Positions 47,833 to 58,868 are shown, counted from the first letter of the stretch. The stretch: DNA of 64,000 nucleotides from Tubiluchus corallicola (GCA_030141605.1 JAQGDQ010002366.1:743160-807159); one strand, 5' to 3'. Notes: generated by a model not told the origin, from the sequence alone. Program-made: numbers and translations.

Positions 47833-50800
47833 TTGTATGTAGTTTTATTATAGTATATAGATGATGACTGCTACAATTGCAATAATTGCTGCTACTACTT
47901 CTACTACTGCTGCTGCTGCTGCTACTACTACTACTACTATTTCTACTACTATTACTACTATTACTTATAAGTAAAATTAACACACATTTCTATTCAGCGA
48001 ATTTTGCGTGAATAATGTGAGTGACTAATATGCATCATTCCTTACAGAGTCCCAGATAACGCCTTAATTTGGGATCAGCCATTAGTAGCTCATTGGAGCC
48101 ATGAATTTAAACATTGGAGACATGATAACATAAATGATGTAACCTATAATGAAGGTAAGAAAACAAGTGTGTTTTTGTTTAGATTATCTTTTGTTGTACT
48201 TGATTATAAGGGAGGTACCTATGTCTGGAGAACTAGACTTAATTTGTGATATTTTGTGGTATTTTCCTATTGAGTGGAAATAGATGCAGCCTTTTTTAAT
48301 TTTCAAGAACAGCCCTGTGATGGCATTGCCCAGCACCCAACTCTCCCTGAACTTTCTGAAATAATAATGCATCATTGAGACTATAAAGGCATTATGTTTT
48401 TCATCTTAAAGATGACATATCTCAAGAGAACTCTCTCATATAACCAATCCATTTCATTATGTAGAAAAACAACCCAGTTGTTTACACTAGTACTAAGCCA
48501 TAACAGACTTGCCAGTTGATGTCAAGACAAACTTCTTTTACGGTTGTGGATTTTAACGATCTGTAATAGTTCATCAAAGTTGGTGACCACGAAGTGCACA
48601 TGAACAGCGTTGCTTAATCATTCTTTATGATCAAGAGATTATAATCTCCATCTTTTTTGCAATAGAGAGTGGTACCGTCGCTTTCAAGACAACCGTTTTT
48701 GGAACATTTGCATTGCTGCAGAACAAATACATAACCATGCCATTTTGTTCTTGGTGGTTAAAGCACAGTGGTGCTGGTGTCGCCATCTATAGCATAAAAG
48801 CACCTTATGTGGAAGTAGTATTTGAAATAAAGGTATGCTCTACATGTGCACAGGGTTTCTGTTAGTGAATTTTCTTACACACGCATCATTATTCTCAAAA
48901 CAAAATTTATAATAGTATGCAAGTGTAATGTCAGATTGATGTTTAATGTTTTTATCCTTTTGCACTTAACTGAATAAACAAAATATCAGAGGAAATGTTA
49001 TTGTCTGCATTTTTTAATCATCTTTGAATGCATTAGGCACTGTTTACATTGCAACTAGTTCATGATAAAGATACGTTTGTCCACAAATGCCCCAATATGA
49101 ACAATTATTGTATAGAACCATCATTGTAAAAATTATACGTGTCATTGTGCTAAATTATGCAAAAATTGCTGTATCACCCTCTCTATAATTTGCATCTTGG
49201 TGATTTTTAGTTTTATTTTTCTTGTACTACATGTACTTTTACTATAGTATATCTACTTTTACTATTCTATATGTACTATACAAAAAAATAAAAATGATGT
49301 AATTTTTAGGTACCAGTGAGCTTTCTTATGCTGTTATTGGAATTCACCCATGCTTTATATATAAATATAATTTCTTTTGTACACATGAAAAGGCTCAATG
49401 GCACCCAAATGTGCCTAAGTTTCAATAATTGTAATATATATTGTGAGTCTCATGAACACTACTAGTACTACTGATTATGTTATGCTTGGTACTGGTGGCA
49501 AAGGAAACCATTTAAGTCAGATGATTTGCAAACTTGCGTGTGAAGTTGCAGAATAAGTTGAGAACTGAAATTTGATGTGCTCACACATGTGAAAAACTTA
49601 AAATGCATGTGACACATGCCTAATGTGTGAGAGTTGGCAGGTCTGATGATGAATGACTAACATGGTTAGAGTATACCATTCTATTATAGCAAAACCTGGT
49701 GCGTCTCACTGAGCCAACTAGTGAAACCTGCCCGCAGTTAAGAAGTTTTGTAAATGAGTGGATGATGCCATTTCAGTTAATCATGGTTTGTTCCTTTTGT
49801 TATATGTATATGCTTACTTTTTATATTAATGGTTTGATTAGCACATGGCTTCTCCTTAATTCCCTAGTTCAAGTCTAGATCATTCTGTTTAGATCAGTTT
49901 TTGTATATTTTTTATATCTTGCTTGCAATTATTGTGTTCGTGATACATATACCAATTGAACAAAAAGTGGCAATAAAAATTTAATTAATACATTAATTAA
50001 CTAAAACAATTAACTAATACACAAAAATTAACTAAAACAATCTTTTGACCACTATTAATGAATAATATCCTAAATTAGGGATCAAGTTTTGAGATTATAC
50101 TCTAAAAGGGAAGAGGTAGCTACTGGTAAGCAATTTTTCACCTTTGATTGGTAATGTCCCAGTCCCCTTAGCTACTGTGACTGCAGTCTGCAATCTAAAA
50201 GCCCTGCCTAAAGTCGTTTAAGGGAGTCGAGTGTTTTATATTGTTTGTCATATTGATTGATGAGAGCTAGAATGTAGCATTGTTTCTTTAGCTACATTTG
50301 GCAAAATTAAGACAATTTATTTGTGGAGCACAACAATTAACAGTTATTGTCATCAGCAGCTCAGTAATACAGGTTTACAATAAAAGTGACTGCAATAAAA
50401 ATATAAGCACACTATAATTCAAGCATTCAAGCACACAGAACAGTCACAGAAGTACTTAAAGGCACATTATAATGTTACTGATAAACAATGTAACAGAAAA
50501 TTGTAAGATTTTGTAGTAAGCTACGCATCTCCAGTTAGATTTTTACTAAGCTACTTACTATTATTGTACTTGTCTGACTTGCCAGTCAAAAGTCTATCTA
50601 TTGGCATTAGAGTAGTTCAGCAAAATTTAGTTTCAGTCTAAAGTTTGAAATGTGATAATGCATCTGTAAGATGATTGTGATGATTGCTGTGACCGATTAT
50701 ATTTGAAGAATTAATTACTTTAAATTATTGTGCCTATTTTTAACTTTACAGAAAATGCGTTGTGCAGGAATTAATCTATTTCCGGAAACAGACGCGACGA

Positions 50801-53568
50801 AATTTGTTACCGTTAATCGAAAGATCCCTTCCGTCGAAGCAGTCCTATATCAAAACATGGCTATCATTGCATGTTCAATCTCGTTTCGTTCTTCTTACTG
50901 GAACAGTCAAGTGGATCAAAAGCAACTGGTGCTACAGGCCCGCGAACAGCTGAATGACGATGATAATGCCAATGAGGTACATTATAAAGTTTACCGAAAT
51001 TTCACACACTGACTGTGATGAGAACTTTATTAAAAGCTTTAATTTACATTTTTGTCTCATCTTGAACATTGTTCAAAAAAGTTTACATATCAAGATTTTT
51101 GGTTTCTGGTTAACACTTCTGGCAATTATCAATATTTTTTGTTTGTGCATCTTAGAGTAGGTATCATCATTGTATTTCTTTACTGCCTTCCTTTGGTAGT
51201 TAGCTAATGCAGCTGCTATGGCACTGTTTTCAATGACAAAGTGCTATTTACAATCACTGTTATGCTGTAGGGTTGCCGCTTCATCATTTGAGTTCATCCA
51301 AACTCAGGAGTTCAGCAGCAGTAGAGGGTCTGTCTGGGGGAGTGCTGTATTTCCTGTATTTCAGACGAATTAGGAGGCCTTTTTCAGAAACAAAAATTGA
51401 GAAATTTAATTTACATAGTAATACAAATTTCTTGACTTTAGACTCTAACAAAAACCTTAAAAGTGTAAATTAAACTTACAAAAGTACAAGGAACACAGAG
51501 CATATCTGGAGTTCCTTCTCAGTCTTAATAGATTTCTTGCATTTTATGAGATTTTTTTGTATATAATTCGTAGCGATCGAATTATTAGGAACTTTATATT
51601 ACACGATCAAAGCTAAATCTCCTCTCCGTGTCTTTTCTCTTATTCATCATCATCATGTACTCATTACGTCCATTACAGACTTTGAGCAGAGAGAATTGTA
51701 AAAGAAATCTGCCTTTAAGACATAAAAACAGCAGTAATCCAGGAAAATCTAGGTATTGCCATTGTCTTCAATCAGCACCACTTCCAATTTCAGTTATTGG
51801 TACATGTAAATTATGCGTTCACAATTTGACTCAAGCAAAGTGAACCTACTTGTATTACACTTGCTGCTGCGGCAAAAATTGGCAAAAAATATAAATAGGT
51901 GAAAAGATGAAGCTTTCATCAGATTAAACTTAATTTAGTATCTTAACAGAGATTCTGCTGGCTTTAGCAATTAACTTTATGTAGTTTCAATAGCGTTAAA
52001 GCTGTATTTAGGTATTTTTTACTTAAATTGCAATGCATTGGTCGAAATCCAGAGGTTTCAGAACTTTTCAAGAGTCTAATCGAATTACGGATCTGTGTCT
52101 GAATTTCAAGATACTCATGGTGAAATCCAGTTTGGTGGCAACCCTAGCACCTAGTGCATTTAATGATCGAATAACATACAACAACTGTTTTATAGATTTA
52201 TAAACAAGTAAATTTTTTTAGTAATACCAAAGTTGGATGACAATTCTGGCTTATTTAATTTTATTGTGTGAAACAGCTAATATGTGAAATTTTGAGATTT
52301 TGTAAAGTTCAGATCACTTAGTCCAAACTCACATAGGTAATTATAATTCTTAATACTGACAGTTGAACTGCCATCAAACAATTTTAAAATTAATTTAAGA
52401 CAAGTCCATCTAATTATGTTTATTTTGTTTCTTAACAGACTGATTGGTGCTTGATATCATTTTCATGCAAACGAGCTGTTAAACTTCAAATAAAGGAAGA
52501 TGCCACTGAATTCAGTGAGGAACAGAATACTGAACATCCAGTAAGTTTCAAACTGTAGAAGCCAAAACTGCTAGCCTTGATCTCTGCTTGAATGCAGCAG
52601 TATAAGTTCTTTTACTTTCTGTCTAAGGAGCACTTTTTGGCAACTTTGATAATTTTAAAAAAAGCAAGGAACCAAAGCATGAATTTAAAGAGAATACAAT
52701 TTGACGTGATTTTATTTTATTTGTTCTCGACTGGTCATATCAGGTTATTTGCTAAACACTTTTTTATGATGTGAGTAAATTTCATTTCAGTTTTAAATTC
52801 ATTTATTACTTCTAAATTAGAGCATTTTGGTAACTTTTACTTATATGCCATGTAATGAAAAATATAATTTTCTAACAAGGTCATGCTGTATTACAAGATG
52901 TGAAGGATTCTTTATGTCTTACAACGGCAATACCGCATTGTCCAAAACTTCAGTTATACGAACACTGAACAAAATTCAGCAACTATCTAAAAGCTGCAGA
53001 TTATTGTGATGAAGCTTTTAAATTCATTTGACTGTAATTCACTAGGCTAAATTCTCTTATGACTCATCATTCGTGTATTTCATTAACAGTGTGTGTAATT
53101 AAGCTCCACCCATATAAAATGTGTTTAGCAGTTCGTGAAACTATGGTTACTCTCCAAAAAAAAGCACACCATGTCTCATGCCTAACTGAAGCTTTCGTGA
53201 TTCAAAGCTCTGGAATGTAAAATAACCATAATCATATGGTTTTAAGTTTTTATGAACAAATGTCTTGGTTGTTAAAACTGTTAATGAAACTATCCCTGCT
53301 GCTTTATTTAGTAACTCAAATCTGGAAGAACATTTTTCTGTGACTGTTGTTATACGTTTTCAATATTATAGAATCATAAATAATTGCTGTATTTTTTACT
53401 CTGCAGTACTACAGTGATCTCTACCATCTGATAATGGCAATAAGCTCAGAGGAAGTGAAAAACAAAATAAACAACAACGAGGACTACACCTGCATTGATA
53501 CTATACACCAGATGCTCATGGCTACAAAACCACTGTCATTTACTGTAGCAGCCAGTAGAGTTGCTTAG
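29546..53568 (+). CDS. DNAI7: DNAI7 (CASC1 / IC97 / CFAP94), axonemal dynein intermediate-chain protein, 18 exons
   Basis: Coding exons: 29546-29551, 30402-30483, 30937-31028, 31439-31543, 31747-31887, 33183-33326, 33714-33817, 36173-36339, 36578-36741, 37452-37737, 38250-38387, 47386-47554, 48048-48154, 48666-48832, 49690-49785, 50752-50976, 52439-52540, 53407-53568. All borders are GT...AG and every phase matches, giving 2457 nt or 818 residues (human about 716). The N-terminus is a Lys/Arg/Glu-rich charged helix ([15 protein letters not shown], then an [18 protein letters not shown] region). Family blocks follow: [23 protein letters not shown] with [51 protein letters not shown] and [19 protein letters not shown]. 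Exon 10 is a Ser-rich basic linker. In Chlamydomonas the homologue IC97 belongs to inner-arm I1/f dynein, so a role in ciliary motility is expected. The first two-codon exon is the least certain part; the other exons are secure. Intron 11 holds a complete LTR retrotransposon insertion. A possible ATTAAA poly(A) signal lies at 53598. Confidence 0.92.
32718..32837 (+). rRNA. 5S rRNA gene copy inside DNAI7 intron 5
   Basis: Exactly 120 bp with the metazoan 5S landmarks: start GTCTACGGCCATATCAC, internal AAGTTAAGCAACG (A-box region), TTAGTACTTGGATGGGTGA (intermediate element and C-box) and end GGTGCTGTAGGCTT. The terminal helix pairs (GTCTACGGC with GCTGTAGGC) and ACGTTG pairs with CAACGT in helix II, although those bases differ from usual 5S sequences. 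No T-run follows the end (GCGGGATTGC instead), so normal Pol III termination is doubtful. It is a solitary copy in the sense orientation of the host gene: a dispersed 5S gene, a pseudogene, or the head of a 5S-derived SINE. Confidence 0.75.
34365..35366 (+). mobile_element. Tigger/pogo-like DNA transposon, internally deleted, in DNAI7 intron 7
   Basis: A 1002-bp element flanked by TA on both sides. The ends are inverted: left CAGTAGGCGCCGCTTAATAA then ACTCA, right (minus strand) CAGTAGGTGCCGCTAAATAG then ACTCA. Both subterminal regions carry TTAATTGACTCAAAA-type repeats. TA target sites and CAGT termini fit the Tc1/mariner-pogo-Tigger group. Near 35046-35072 the plus strand reads [11 protein letters not shown] followed by a stop, resembling the C-terminal end of Tigger/jerky transposases. 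No DDE catalytic region remains, so it is non-autonomous. Confidence 0.7.
35807..35879. repeat. (AT)n microsatellite
   Basis: About 70 bp of uninterrupted AT dinucleotide, followed 18 bp later by a second short tract (35894-35914). The Tyr-Ile frames on both strands are artefacts. Just upstream, 35617-35641 is a short TTTAAG hexamer array. Confidence 0.95.
36836..37194. repeat. Imperfect inverted repeat in DNAI7 intron 9
   Basis: TTGTTCTTGAT (36836-36846) and CAGTAGGCATGGT (36848-36860) recur on the opposite strand in collinear order as ATCAAGAACAA (37184-37194) and ACCATGCCTACTG (37149-37161), with about 22 extra bases between the blocks in the right arm. The arms are about 290 bp apart. 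This could be the remains of a foldback element or MITE. The right arm lies inside a possible alternative exon (see findings). Confidence 0.5.
38388..39919. other. DNAI7 intron 11, left of the LTR element
   Basis: No exon supported. About 38915-38965 and 39410-39560 are copies of a dispersed repeat also present at 48165-48300 in intron 13 (shared blocks GAAAACACAGCG, TTATAC/GTACTTGAT, AGAACT..ACTTAATTTGTG). Confidence 0.45.
39920..39924 (+). repeat. Target-site duplication, left (GTAGC)
   Basis: GTAGC precedes the 5' LTR and recurs at 47173-47177 right after the 3' LTR. A 5-bp duplication is usual for Ty3/Gypsy integrases. Confidence 0.9.
39925..40994 (+). repeat. 5' LTR (1070 bp)
   Basis: It begins TGTGATGG and ends TTACA, so it has the TG...CA termini. 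It is the same length as the 3' LTR. Differences I found by eye: three in the block near 39976-39987, one near 40333 and one near 40788. Two open antisense frames (67 and 70 codons, 40550-40347 and 40766-40554) are preserved in both LTRs. Confidence 0.95.
40996..41008 (+). promoter_or_regulatory. Primer binding site, tRNA-Leu type
   Basis: TGGTGTCAGAAGT, one base after the 5' LTR, is complementary to the 3' end of eukaryotic tRNA-Leu(CAG) (ACTTCTGACACCA). It would prime minus-strand cDNA synthesis. Confidence 0.75.
41625..44894 (+). CDS. Gag-protease-integrase polyprotein of the Gmr1-like element
   Basis: Open for 1089 codons from the first ATG. Residues 1-55 form a small helical SAP-like region, about 130-175 is a charged coiled coil ([20 protein letters not shown]), and a Gag core follows. 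A CCHC zinc knuckle lies at 407-420 (C407, C410, H415, C420). The aspartic protease motif is DTGAG at 486-490. Integrase follows directly: zinc finger H731/H738/C768/C771, catalytic D801, D860 and E896 with exact D,D-35-E spacing, then a GPY module ([13 protein letters not shown]). There is no RT or RNase H between protease and integrase, unlike ordinary Ty3/Gypsy. The frame shows no internal stop, so Gag, protease and integrase look usable, although the rest of pol is broken. Confidence 0.9.
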   Translation: MSDVRYKLSELMTLNKEQLQNIVAELHLLVDPTSRRAVLITAILKAAGCPEEGKRDEGAELDTFDAGMNQPLLCAEASDPTEAAKTPDVSVKPKHMIVTEQSPTPTPRRRRTTERMTDVTLESLSTVNEAAAQTFLQIRRLEAETEAKKLQLEHERIMAEMELRKLELTAASPVSQSPMMSQASPFYSRQADSTVDKLKLMKIRPFDETKDDIQKFLDWFQACAAANKIDRSDFAACIGPSLSGRAADAFQQIPESEMRNYTYVRKALLGAYILSNDVYLERFRGTIKLKNESYRQLFRRLDNSWRDYLEAIQAETFETVNEAVVIEQALSLMPHDLATWLKTDSIRTIEKMAQRADQFVAARQITSLPGKNVYSFKKTGKPNVATSQGEGASNTNMSQNLATKMHCYACGKPGHRRSECRSRLGTEHVMRPANAAVFGKPGKQLFSTPEIKMPNNDDDWHHVPGRKQPVGFTAKINGYVVKGQRDTGAGVSMLHAKFVRANQYLNELRHKFVCACGDMRQSKLAKVEIIGPGFSGILTVSVSDNLPVDFLLGNNYESALKPFPENAEKASKFNKEVGKYSVKPKKNAASKSPPKQKPQSATDVESIYAITRSQADKLEAQVKQDTLLQQQVFDSSASNDGLAVKDSPAEDQKQLLDVTIEQISEEQKVDVTIRNIIDNACTEEEAYKLGKGYFLRGGALFYLSKGKRHQASRELLVLPKFRRKEVLQLAHGSKLAGHLGINKTTRRILQEYIWPRLKRSVREYCRSCLTCQKTARSRSADRAPLKPLPIVDTAFRTIGMDLIGPLDRTPSGNRWALVIVDHATRYPDAYPLVDIQTVTVLNALLKFCCRYGIPRQILTDCGTQFTSNLTKELEDQLGVKGIFTSPYSPSTNGLVEKYNDTLKKSILRLTQDFSSLPWDLAIDYVLFSYREVPQDSTGYSPNELVFGYPVRGPLTMLKERWGCSKPPSLEDVDEYVARVINALETSTEDAHKSLQEAKLSQKRWYDRVSKERSFEVGDKVMVQRMRKGKKMQPGWRGPYQITDKVSDWTYKVCFGKKGRRKDTRIVHINKLKQYVYREESLILSNELGQ
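44878..45783 (+). pseudogene. Remnant of RT-RNase H region: linker, deleted RT, RNase H
   Basis: A second frame overlaps the integrase frame by 17 nt (44878-45117) and encodes the acidic linker that normally precedes RT (ending [12 protein letters not shown]). A frameshift in a T-run at about 45110-45115 interrupts it. Within about 45120-45200 the text jumps from the pre-RT segment to the RT/RNase H hinge ([16 protein letters not shown]), so essentially the whole RT palm, including the YxDD site, is gone. RNase H retains its acidic residues in [22 protein letters not shown] and [12 protein letters not shown] further frameshift near 45690-45700 precedes the closing segment ([14 protein letters not shown], stop at 45781). 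Confidence 0.8.
46091..46102 (+). promoter_or_regulatory. Polypurine tract region
   Basis: AGGGGAAGG followed by CTC directly upstream of the 3' LTR, where plus-strand cDNA priming is expected. Confidence 0.6.
46103..47172 (+). repeat. 3' LTR (1070 bp)
   Basis: About 99.5% identical to the 5' LTR, with TG...CA ends, followed by the GTAGC duplication at 47173-47177. Confidence 0.95.
47756..47830. repeat. (GA)n microsatellite
   Basis: About 75 bp of GA dinucleotide in DNAI7 intron 12, followed at 47880-47965 by a CTG/CTA trinucleotide array. Confidence 0.95.
48160..48300. repeat. Dispersed repeat copy, DNAI7 intron 13
   Basis: Related to 39405-39560 in intron 11: both contain a TTATCTTTTGTT- or TATATTTTGTT-like start, TACTTGAT(T/G)AT, AGAACT..ACTTAATTTGTG and ATGCAGCCTT/ATACAGCCTT in the same order. 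Confidence 0.5.
48833..49689. other. DNAI7 intron 14
   Basis: AT-rich intron sequence with no recognised feature. Confidence 0.4.
49786..50751. other. DNAI7 intron 15
   Basis: AT-rich. A short ATTAATTAACTAAAACA direct repeat lies near 49980-50040. Nothing else recognised. Confidence 0.4.
51640..51800. repeat. Dispersed repeat copy, DNAI7 intron 16
   Basis: Shares ordered blocks with 5106-5245: TCATCATCAT, CATTACGTC, a CTTAAGACA- or CTCAAGACA-like block, ACAGCAGTAA.CCAG.AAAA and TCAGCACCACTT. The surrounding intron (50977-52438) holds nothing else I recognise. Confidence 0.45.
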
Positions 53569-53597
53569 TTATGTTTTTGTATCCGCTGTTTAGTCAT

Positions 53598-53603
53598 ATT
53601 AAA
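53598..53603 (+). terminator. Possible DNAI7 poly(A) signal (ATTAAA)
   Basis: The second most common poly(A) hexamer, 30 nt after the DNAI7 stop codon. A very short 3' UTR would result, and the hexamer can occur by chance in AT-rich DNA. Confidence 0.35.
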
Positions 53604-53609
53604 GCATGC

Positions 53610-56215
53610 TGCATTTAAAACACTAAGCCGTCTCGATTGTGTCCTAATTACTTTATTCCAAACATATTAATAATATTACAGCCAGCAATGTAAGCATTCT
53701 AATATTACAAAATCACAAAATAAGTACAAAATAAACTATGCCACAATTTACACCAAAAATGGCATACACCGGAAGTAATCTTGTATATCTTTTACACCTA
53801 CATTTACTATATCTTATTAATATTTACAAAACATTTATTACAATTATGCTCAATCCAAAAACATGGTTCCTGTGCTACTTACTGTAGGAACCTGTAGAAA
53901 ATTACATAACATATCTGATTGTTACCTGCAACTTCCCGGACAACCTGTTAGCAGTCCCCTCATATTTAGAAAGGCTTTCACTGTCACAGCAGTCTCTAGT
54001 GTTTGTTGAATAAAAGTGCTATTTTTACTGGTCCTGAAGCAGATTTCTTTCAGGACTTTGTTTGTTTAGATGAACCTGGCAGCGATGTACAATATATAAC
54101 ATTATACTAAATGATAAAGGCAAATTATTTTATACAAACTGCCCCATGCAAAGCCGTTGGCACTTAAAGAAGGAGTTGTGCAGAATTCCATGCAAGGAAG
54201 AACCTGGAATTACACAACACTCGCTCAAGATGTCTAGAAATACTTGTATAGTGTATTCATTCTGAACGGAAAATTTACAGTTTCGGGAAAGTTGAATAGA
54301 CCTGACGTTACACAAGCAAATTATGGAACTGTCAAATGACATCTTTGCATGGGGCTCAATATTTTTGTCCTAATTAGCAAAAAGCAACACACCTACTGTT
54401 TTGCCAAGCACAGCATATCACTAGTCACAAAACACAGTGACATGTTTTATTACCACAATGACATAAAAACTAATTTTATTAATAAAACAACAAAATAACG
54501 AACTTCATTCTATAACTTTGCCGTGACCAATTTACTACATTTGAAATTTATATAATCAGATCAAAAGATTCGATTTGCCGAACAATGCAGCCACACGTAA
54601 GTTCATATACATGAGACATCTCACTTGGCTATAAACCCAAGTTATAACAGTGACCTTTACAACACTAAATAAAAAGTTTAATTCCAAATCACACCACAAA
54701 TTCTAAAAAGAAAATTTAACAATAAACTCATAATAAACATAAACCCAAATAAAGTGAGATTATAAATGTGAGATTTATAGTGCGGAAGTGATATACATAA
54801 CAAAACAATGAGAGAAAGCTTTGCAAATTAATTAACATAAAATTAAAATGCAGCACAAATACCAATTCCCTGAGATAGCAACACAACTCCCTAAGCCTTA
54901 AAAAGTAAAATTAATCGCTTTGGTATACTAATGTATAAAAAAGCACCAGCAACTTAGCTCATAAAAGACTAATCTCCAAACCAGAATCTCATGAAACAAC
55001 AAAGTAACAAACAATGAAAGAAACTAATAAACATGATGATAACTGACAATGACGTAATTGCAAACAGGATTATTTTCCTTCTAAGATCCTATGAATGAAC
55101 AGTTACTGCACCTAACAATATGCTGTTATTTTCCAAATCAAATGCTTAGACATTTTTACACAATGCATTATGTGTTCAACCATCTATCAAAACATGTGCA
55201 AAGGAATGATTGAAAACGTTTTCTGCATTTTGCATTTCTGATTTCTTGTCCACGACATCAGAAAACTAAGAACAGGAAATTCCCCGCACACAACATGCTA
55301 GTTGCGTCATGTTTTTGACAACTTGGACTCTATTCATCAGCTTTATTTCATCTTCACAATTTCTTTGATAACTACACTCAGTTATTATTTTTATTACATC
55401 CTATGTGCAGCATATAAATAAACTATTGGCTTGGCCCGTGTCAGATCTCCACATATTTACAAGTGGTAATATCCCCCCCTAACATTTCACCAGTTAGCAT
55501 GATTAAAGAACTTGTAAACTAATTCATGCATATGTAAATCAGTAGACGTTATTTTCACATAGTTATCAATAGGACCTTCCGCCCAACATTAAACTATAGA
55601 ATTAACTTTCAATTATGCTACAGAAGAGCATGTGCTGCAAAAATTTTAACGTTATGTCATGTTGCACTTCTGAACTATAGTTTGTATTACTCAAACATAA
55701 TCACAGAACTTGTCAAACCTACTCACAAACTCTAGCGACAATATCACCATCATAGATGATATACTGTTATTATGGTATCTTGAACATTTATGAGAGGTTA
55801 CTGTATTCGCATAATCGCATACTGTATTTAAATACACATTGTGTAACTAGGTATTGTACTAAATGTATAGTACATACTACCACATGAAACGATGCATACC
55901 AGTTCACTAATGCACAAAAATAGACTGAATATCTTGTGCACTTCAATGAATAAACATTACCTGAATGCTGTAATATTTTGTATCATTACAACTAATTGCA
56001 TTGCTTTATATCACACTTAACAGACAATGTAATTTCTAGCTGGTGCTACCAAATTCACAGACGTATTCTTCTTCCTCGCACTTTTTAATAGAGATGCGAA
56101 AAGGCCCAGTATTATCACAAAGTATTTTGACACAATGCAGCACTACAAGCTAATGTTTGTTTACCAGTATCACATTGAGCTGTTTGATCTTGTATAAACA
56201 TAAACGGCGAGCTTT
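53610..56215. other. Spacer between convergent DNAI7 and SLC13 genes
   Basis: No exon recognised. It probably contains the SLC13 3' UTR on the right; the minus-strand hexamer ATTAAA at 56089-56084, 127 nt past the SLC13 stop, is a candidate poly(A) signal. Confidence 0.4.
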
Positions 56216-58868
56216 TCACGTCGTTGGTACAGTAGGAGATGCCCATGATGGCACTTGATTGAAATTGAACACATAGTAACCATAGGTATTAGCAAATGTC
56301 ATGGCTAGCATGATTCCAATAAGATCCATGAATAGGCCAGTTTTTACCTGCAATGAGCAAAGCATATTTGAAAACAGAGATGTTCTTACGATAGAAGAAT
56401 CACTTTTAATCACAATTAATTTTTTTCTCCCGAAGAAGTCAAAGCATCCACGTATGAAGTAAGAATGACAGGGTTTCGTAACTGCACATCTGAATTGGAA
56501 CACTTAATGAAACTCACTGAATCTACTAGATTGCTTTGATTTATTTATGTAATCAACAGTTGCTTACCATGTCTATCACACGTAGTTCGCCCGTGGCAAA
56601 AACAATTGCATTCGGTGGAGTAGCTACGGGTAGAGTAAAAGCAAATGATGCTGTTATTGTGACTGGAAACATGAGCAATAATGGACTGACCTGCATTACA
56701 TTCGCCTGTAAAAAATCAGGTGATGAATAATTTAGTAACACAGGAAATCACTTACATTTTTACGACTGTCGTTGATTTCTAACAGTTAATGACTTTGATT
56801 TTTAGTCGTACTTTACTCTTATACTTAAAGCCATTTAATGCTTTTATACCAAAAGCATTTAGTGTGCATTCAGATGAAGCGAGTTTAACTATTACCGGTA
56901 TCAAATTTCTCGACAGTCATAACAAATTTAAGCTTAAAAACAATATACTGCAAAACAGCAATTAGTCAAATTAATATAGTAAATATACCAATTCTGGAAG
57001 CAGAGAAAGAACTATGTTAGCCGTTGCCGTGTTGCTGACAACCTCCGTCATACAGCCAGTCATTACGCAGCAGATGAGCACGATGACCCAGACGGGTAAC
57101 GAGCTGAGACTCGTCAGATGAGAACTAATGTAGGTAGCCAAGCCAGATAACTGTAAACAATGACTATCACTGATCAATTCTGAATGTTAAAACGAGAACT
57201 AGCTAGAAATACACGATGAAATAAGACACAGTTTTATATTAAATTGCTTGTTAATCATAATGTCGGCATTATTAATATTATTAATAATTACACAAACCCA
57301 CACTAATTAAATTTTTGATAATCAAACTTGAAAAGATTTTTTTACAAAATCATGAAAAAGTTGGAATACACCACGAATTTGAACCAGGGGTCTTCTGCTT
57401 ACAAGGCAGATGCCTTGACCACTAGGTCACCATATTCCCAGGTGATCAAACCAGTCCCTTTCTGTAGCTTGCCAACAAAATTTAGTAATTACGGTAATAA
57501 CTACTATTACCTAGGACTAGAGGCGAGTAGCAGGGGGGGCGACAAGGGGCAATCGTCTCCAGGTGCAAGAGTAAAAGGGTGCAGAATTCTCTTCTAATGA
57601 CTATTAATGATTAATTACTAATCAGACATTAGCAATTAATAAAAGTTTTCAAATCATAGCAAAACAGCATAGTCAGAAATGATCATAGCTGATTTATTTA
57701 CTACGTACAGTTTAGAAAGAAAGCCAATGTTGTTACTTAACAGCGTGTGTAGGGTGGTGCACGGGGCTTAGCAGTCTGATAATTTTGGGAAAAACAGTAG
57801 CGTCACTCTCTAAATGCCAGTTGTATTACTGTGAAAACCTGTAGTATTTGGTATCCTTATATTTCATTATCTTTGCATGTCTTAATGCTGGAGCTGAATA
57901 TTTAAGAATAAGGACTGTCTTATTACGAGCAACTAATACAAAGAAGTGCATTTCTGACGCAGTACCGCAAATCAAACTCAGGACGATTCTTAGAAAAAAA
58001 TTTTGTTTACCTTTATCCCGTCAAGTTGAAAAAGAAAAGCCGCCCCCAGGGACGCAAAAACTCACATAGTCTGTGGCTTCACCCACGAAACAAATGATAA
58101 AAACATTAAAGATGTAGGGCTCCAGAGGTTTTTTGTTCCCGGCGCCACAAGCACTTGGTACGCCACTGCCTAGAATGCTAAAAACATGACATTATCTGCT
58201 AAGAGTCTAAAAACAGGACATGCAGCATATACACTTACCTCTACACCCTTGGCAAGAGCAAAGCCACCACCCAACAGGAAGACTATACCCCACGGCATCT
58301 TGTGCTGGACAGTGTGCCAGTCTAACAGTGGCTCTCTAGATTCTGTAAAAGACAACCAGCTGGGTAATTCAAAGCATCACCTCAACAAAGATTTAAAAAA
58401 GTACTACAGTGGAAGCTCGACTTACAAAAACCCTATTATATGAAAATTCGGAATACAAATCGGGCCAAGAAAAAATTTCCGTCCCATTTAACGGAAAAAT
58501 ATTCAAGATACAAAAACGAAAATCGAAAGTGCCGCCCGACAGCGGTCCTCTCAGAATGCATTTCGTAGAATTATGTGATCTTATCTCACGCGAACGCATA
58601 ACCATGGACCCAAAAAATATGAAAGTGATATCCGTTTAAGTGCTATCGCAGGGGAGTATGAGCGTAACCCTTCGACGATCGGTCATTAACAAACTTTTCA
58701 GGTGGGTACAATATTTACACTTTATACGACTGTTTTCGGGGGGCTGGAACGAATTACGCCGTTTATATGGTAAATCTTGTCTCATAATACGAAAATTCTA
58801 AGATGCAAAAGCACCTCCGGAACGAATTAATTTCGTTCTCGAGCTATCATTGTATGATGAAAAAAACA

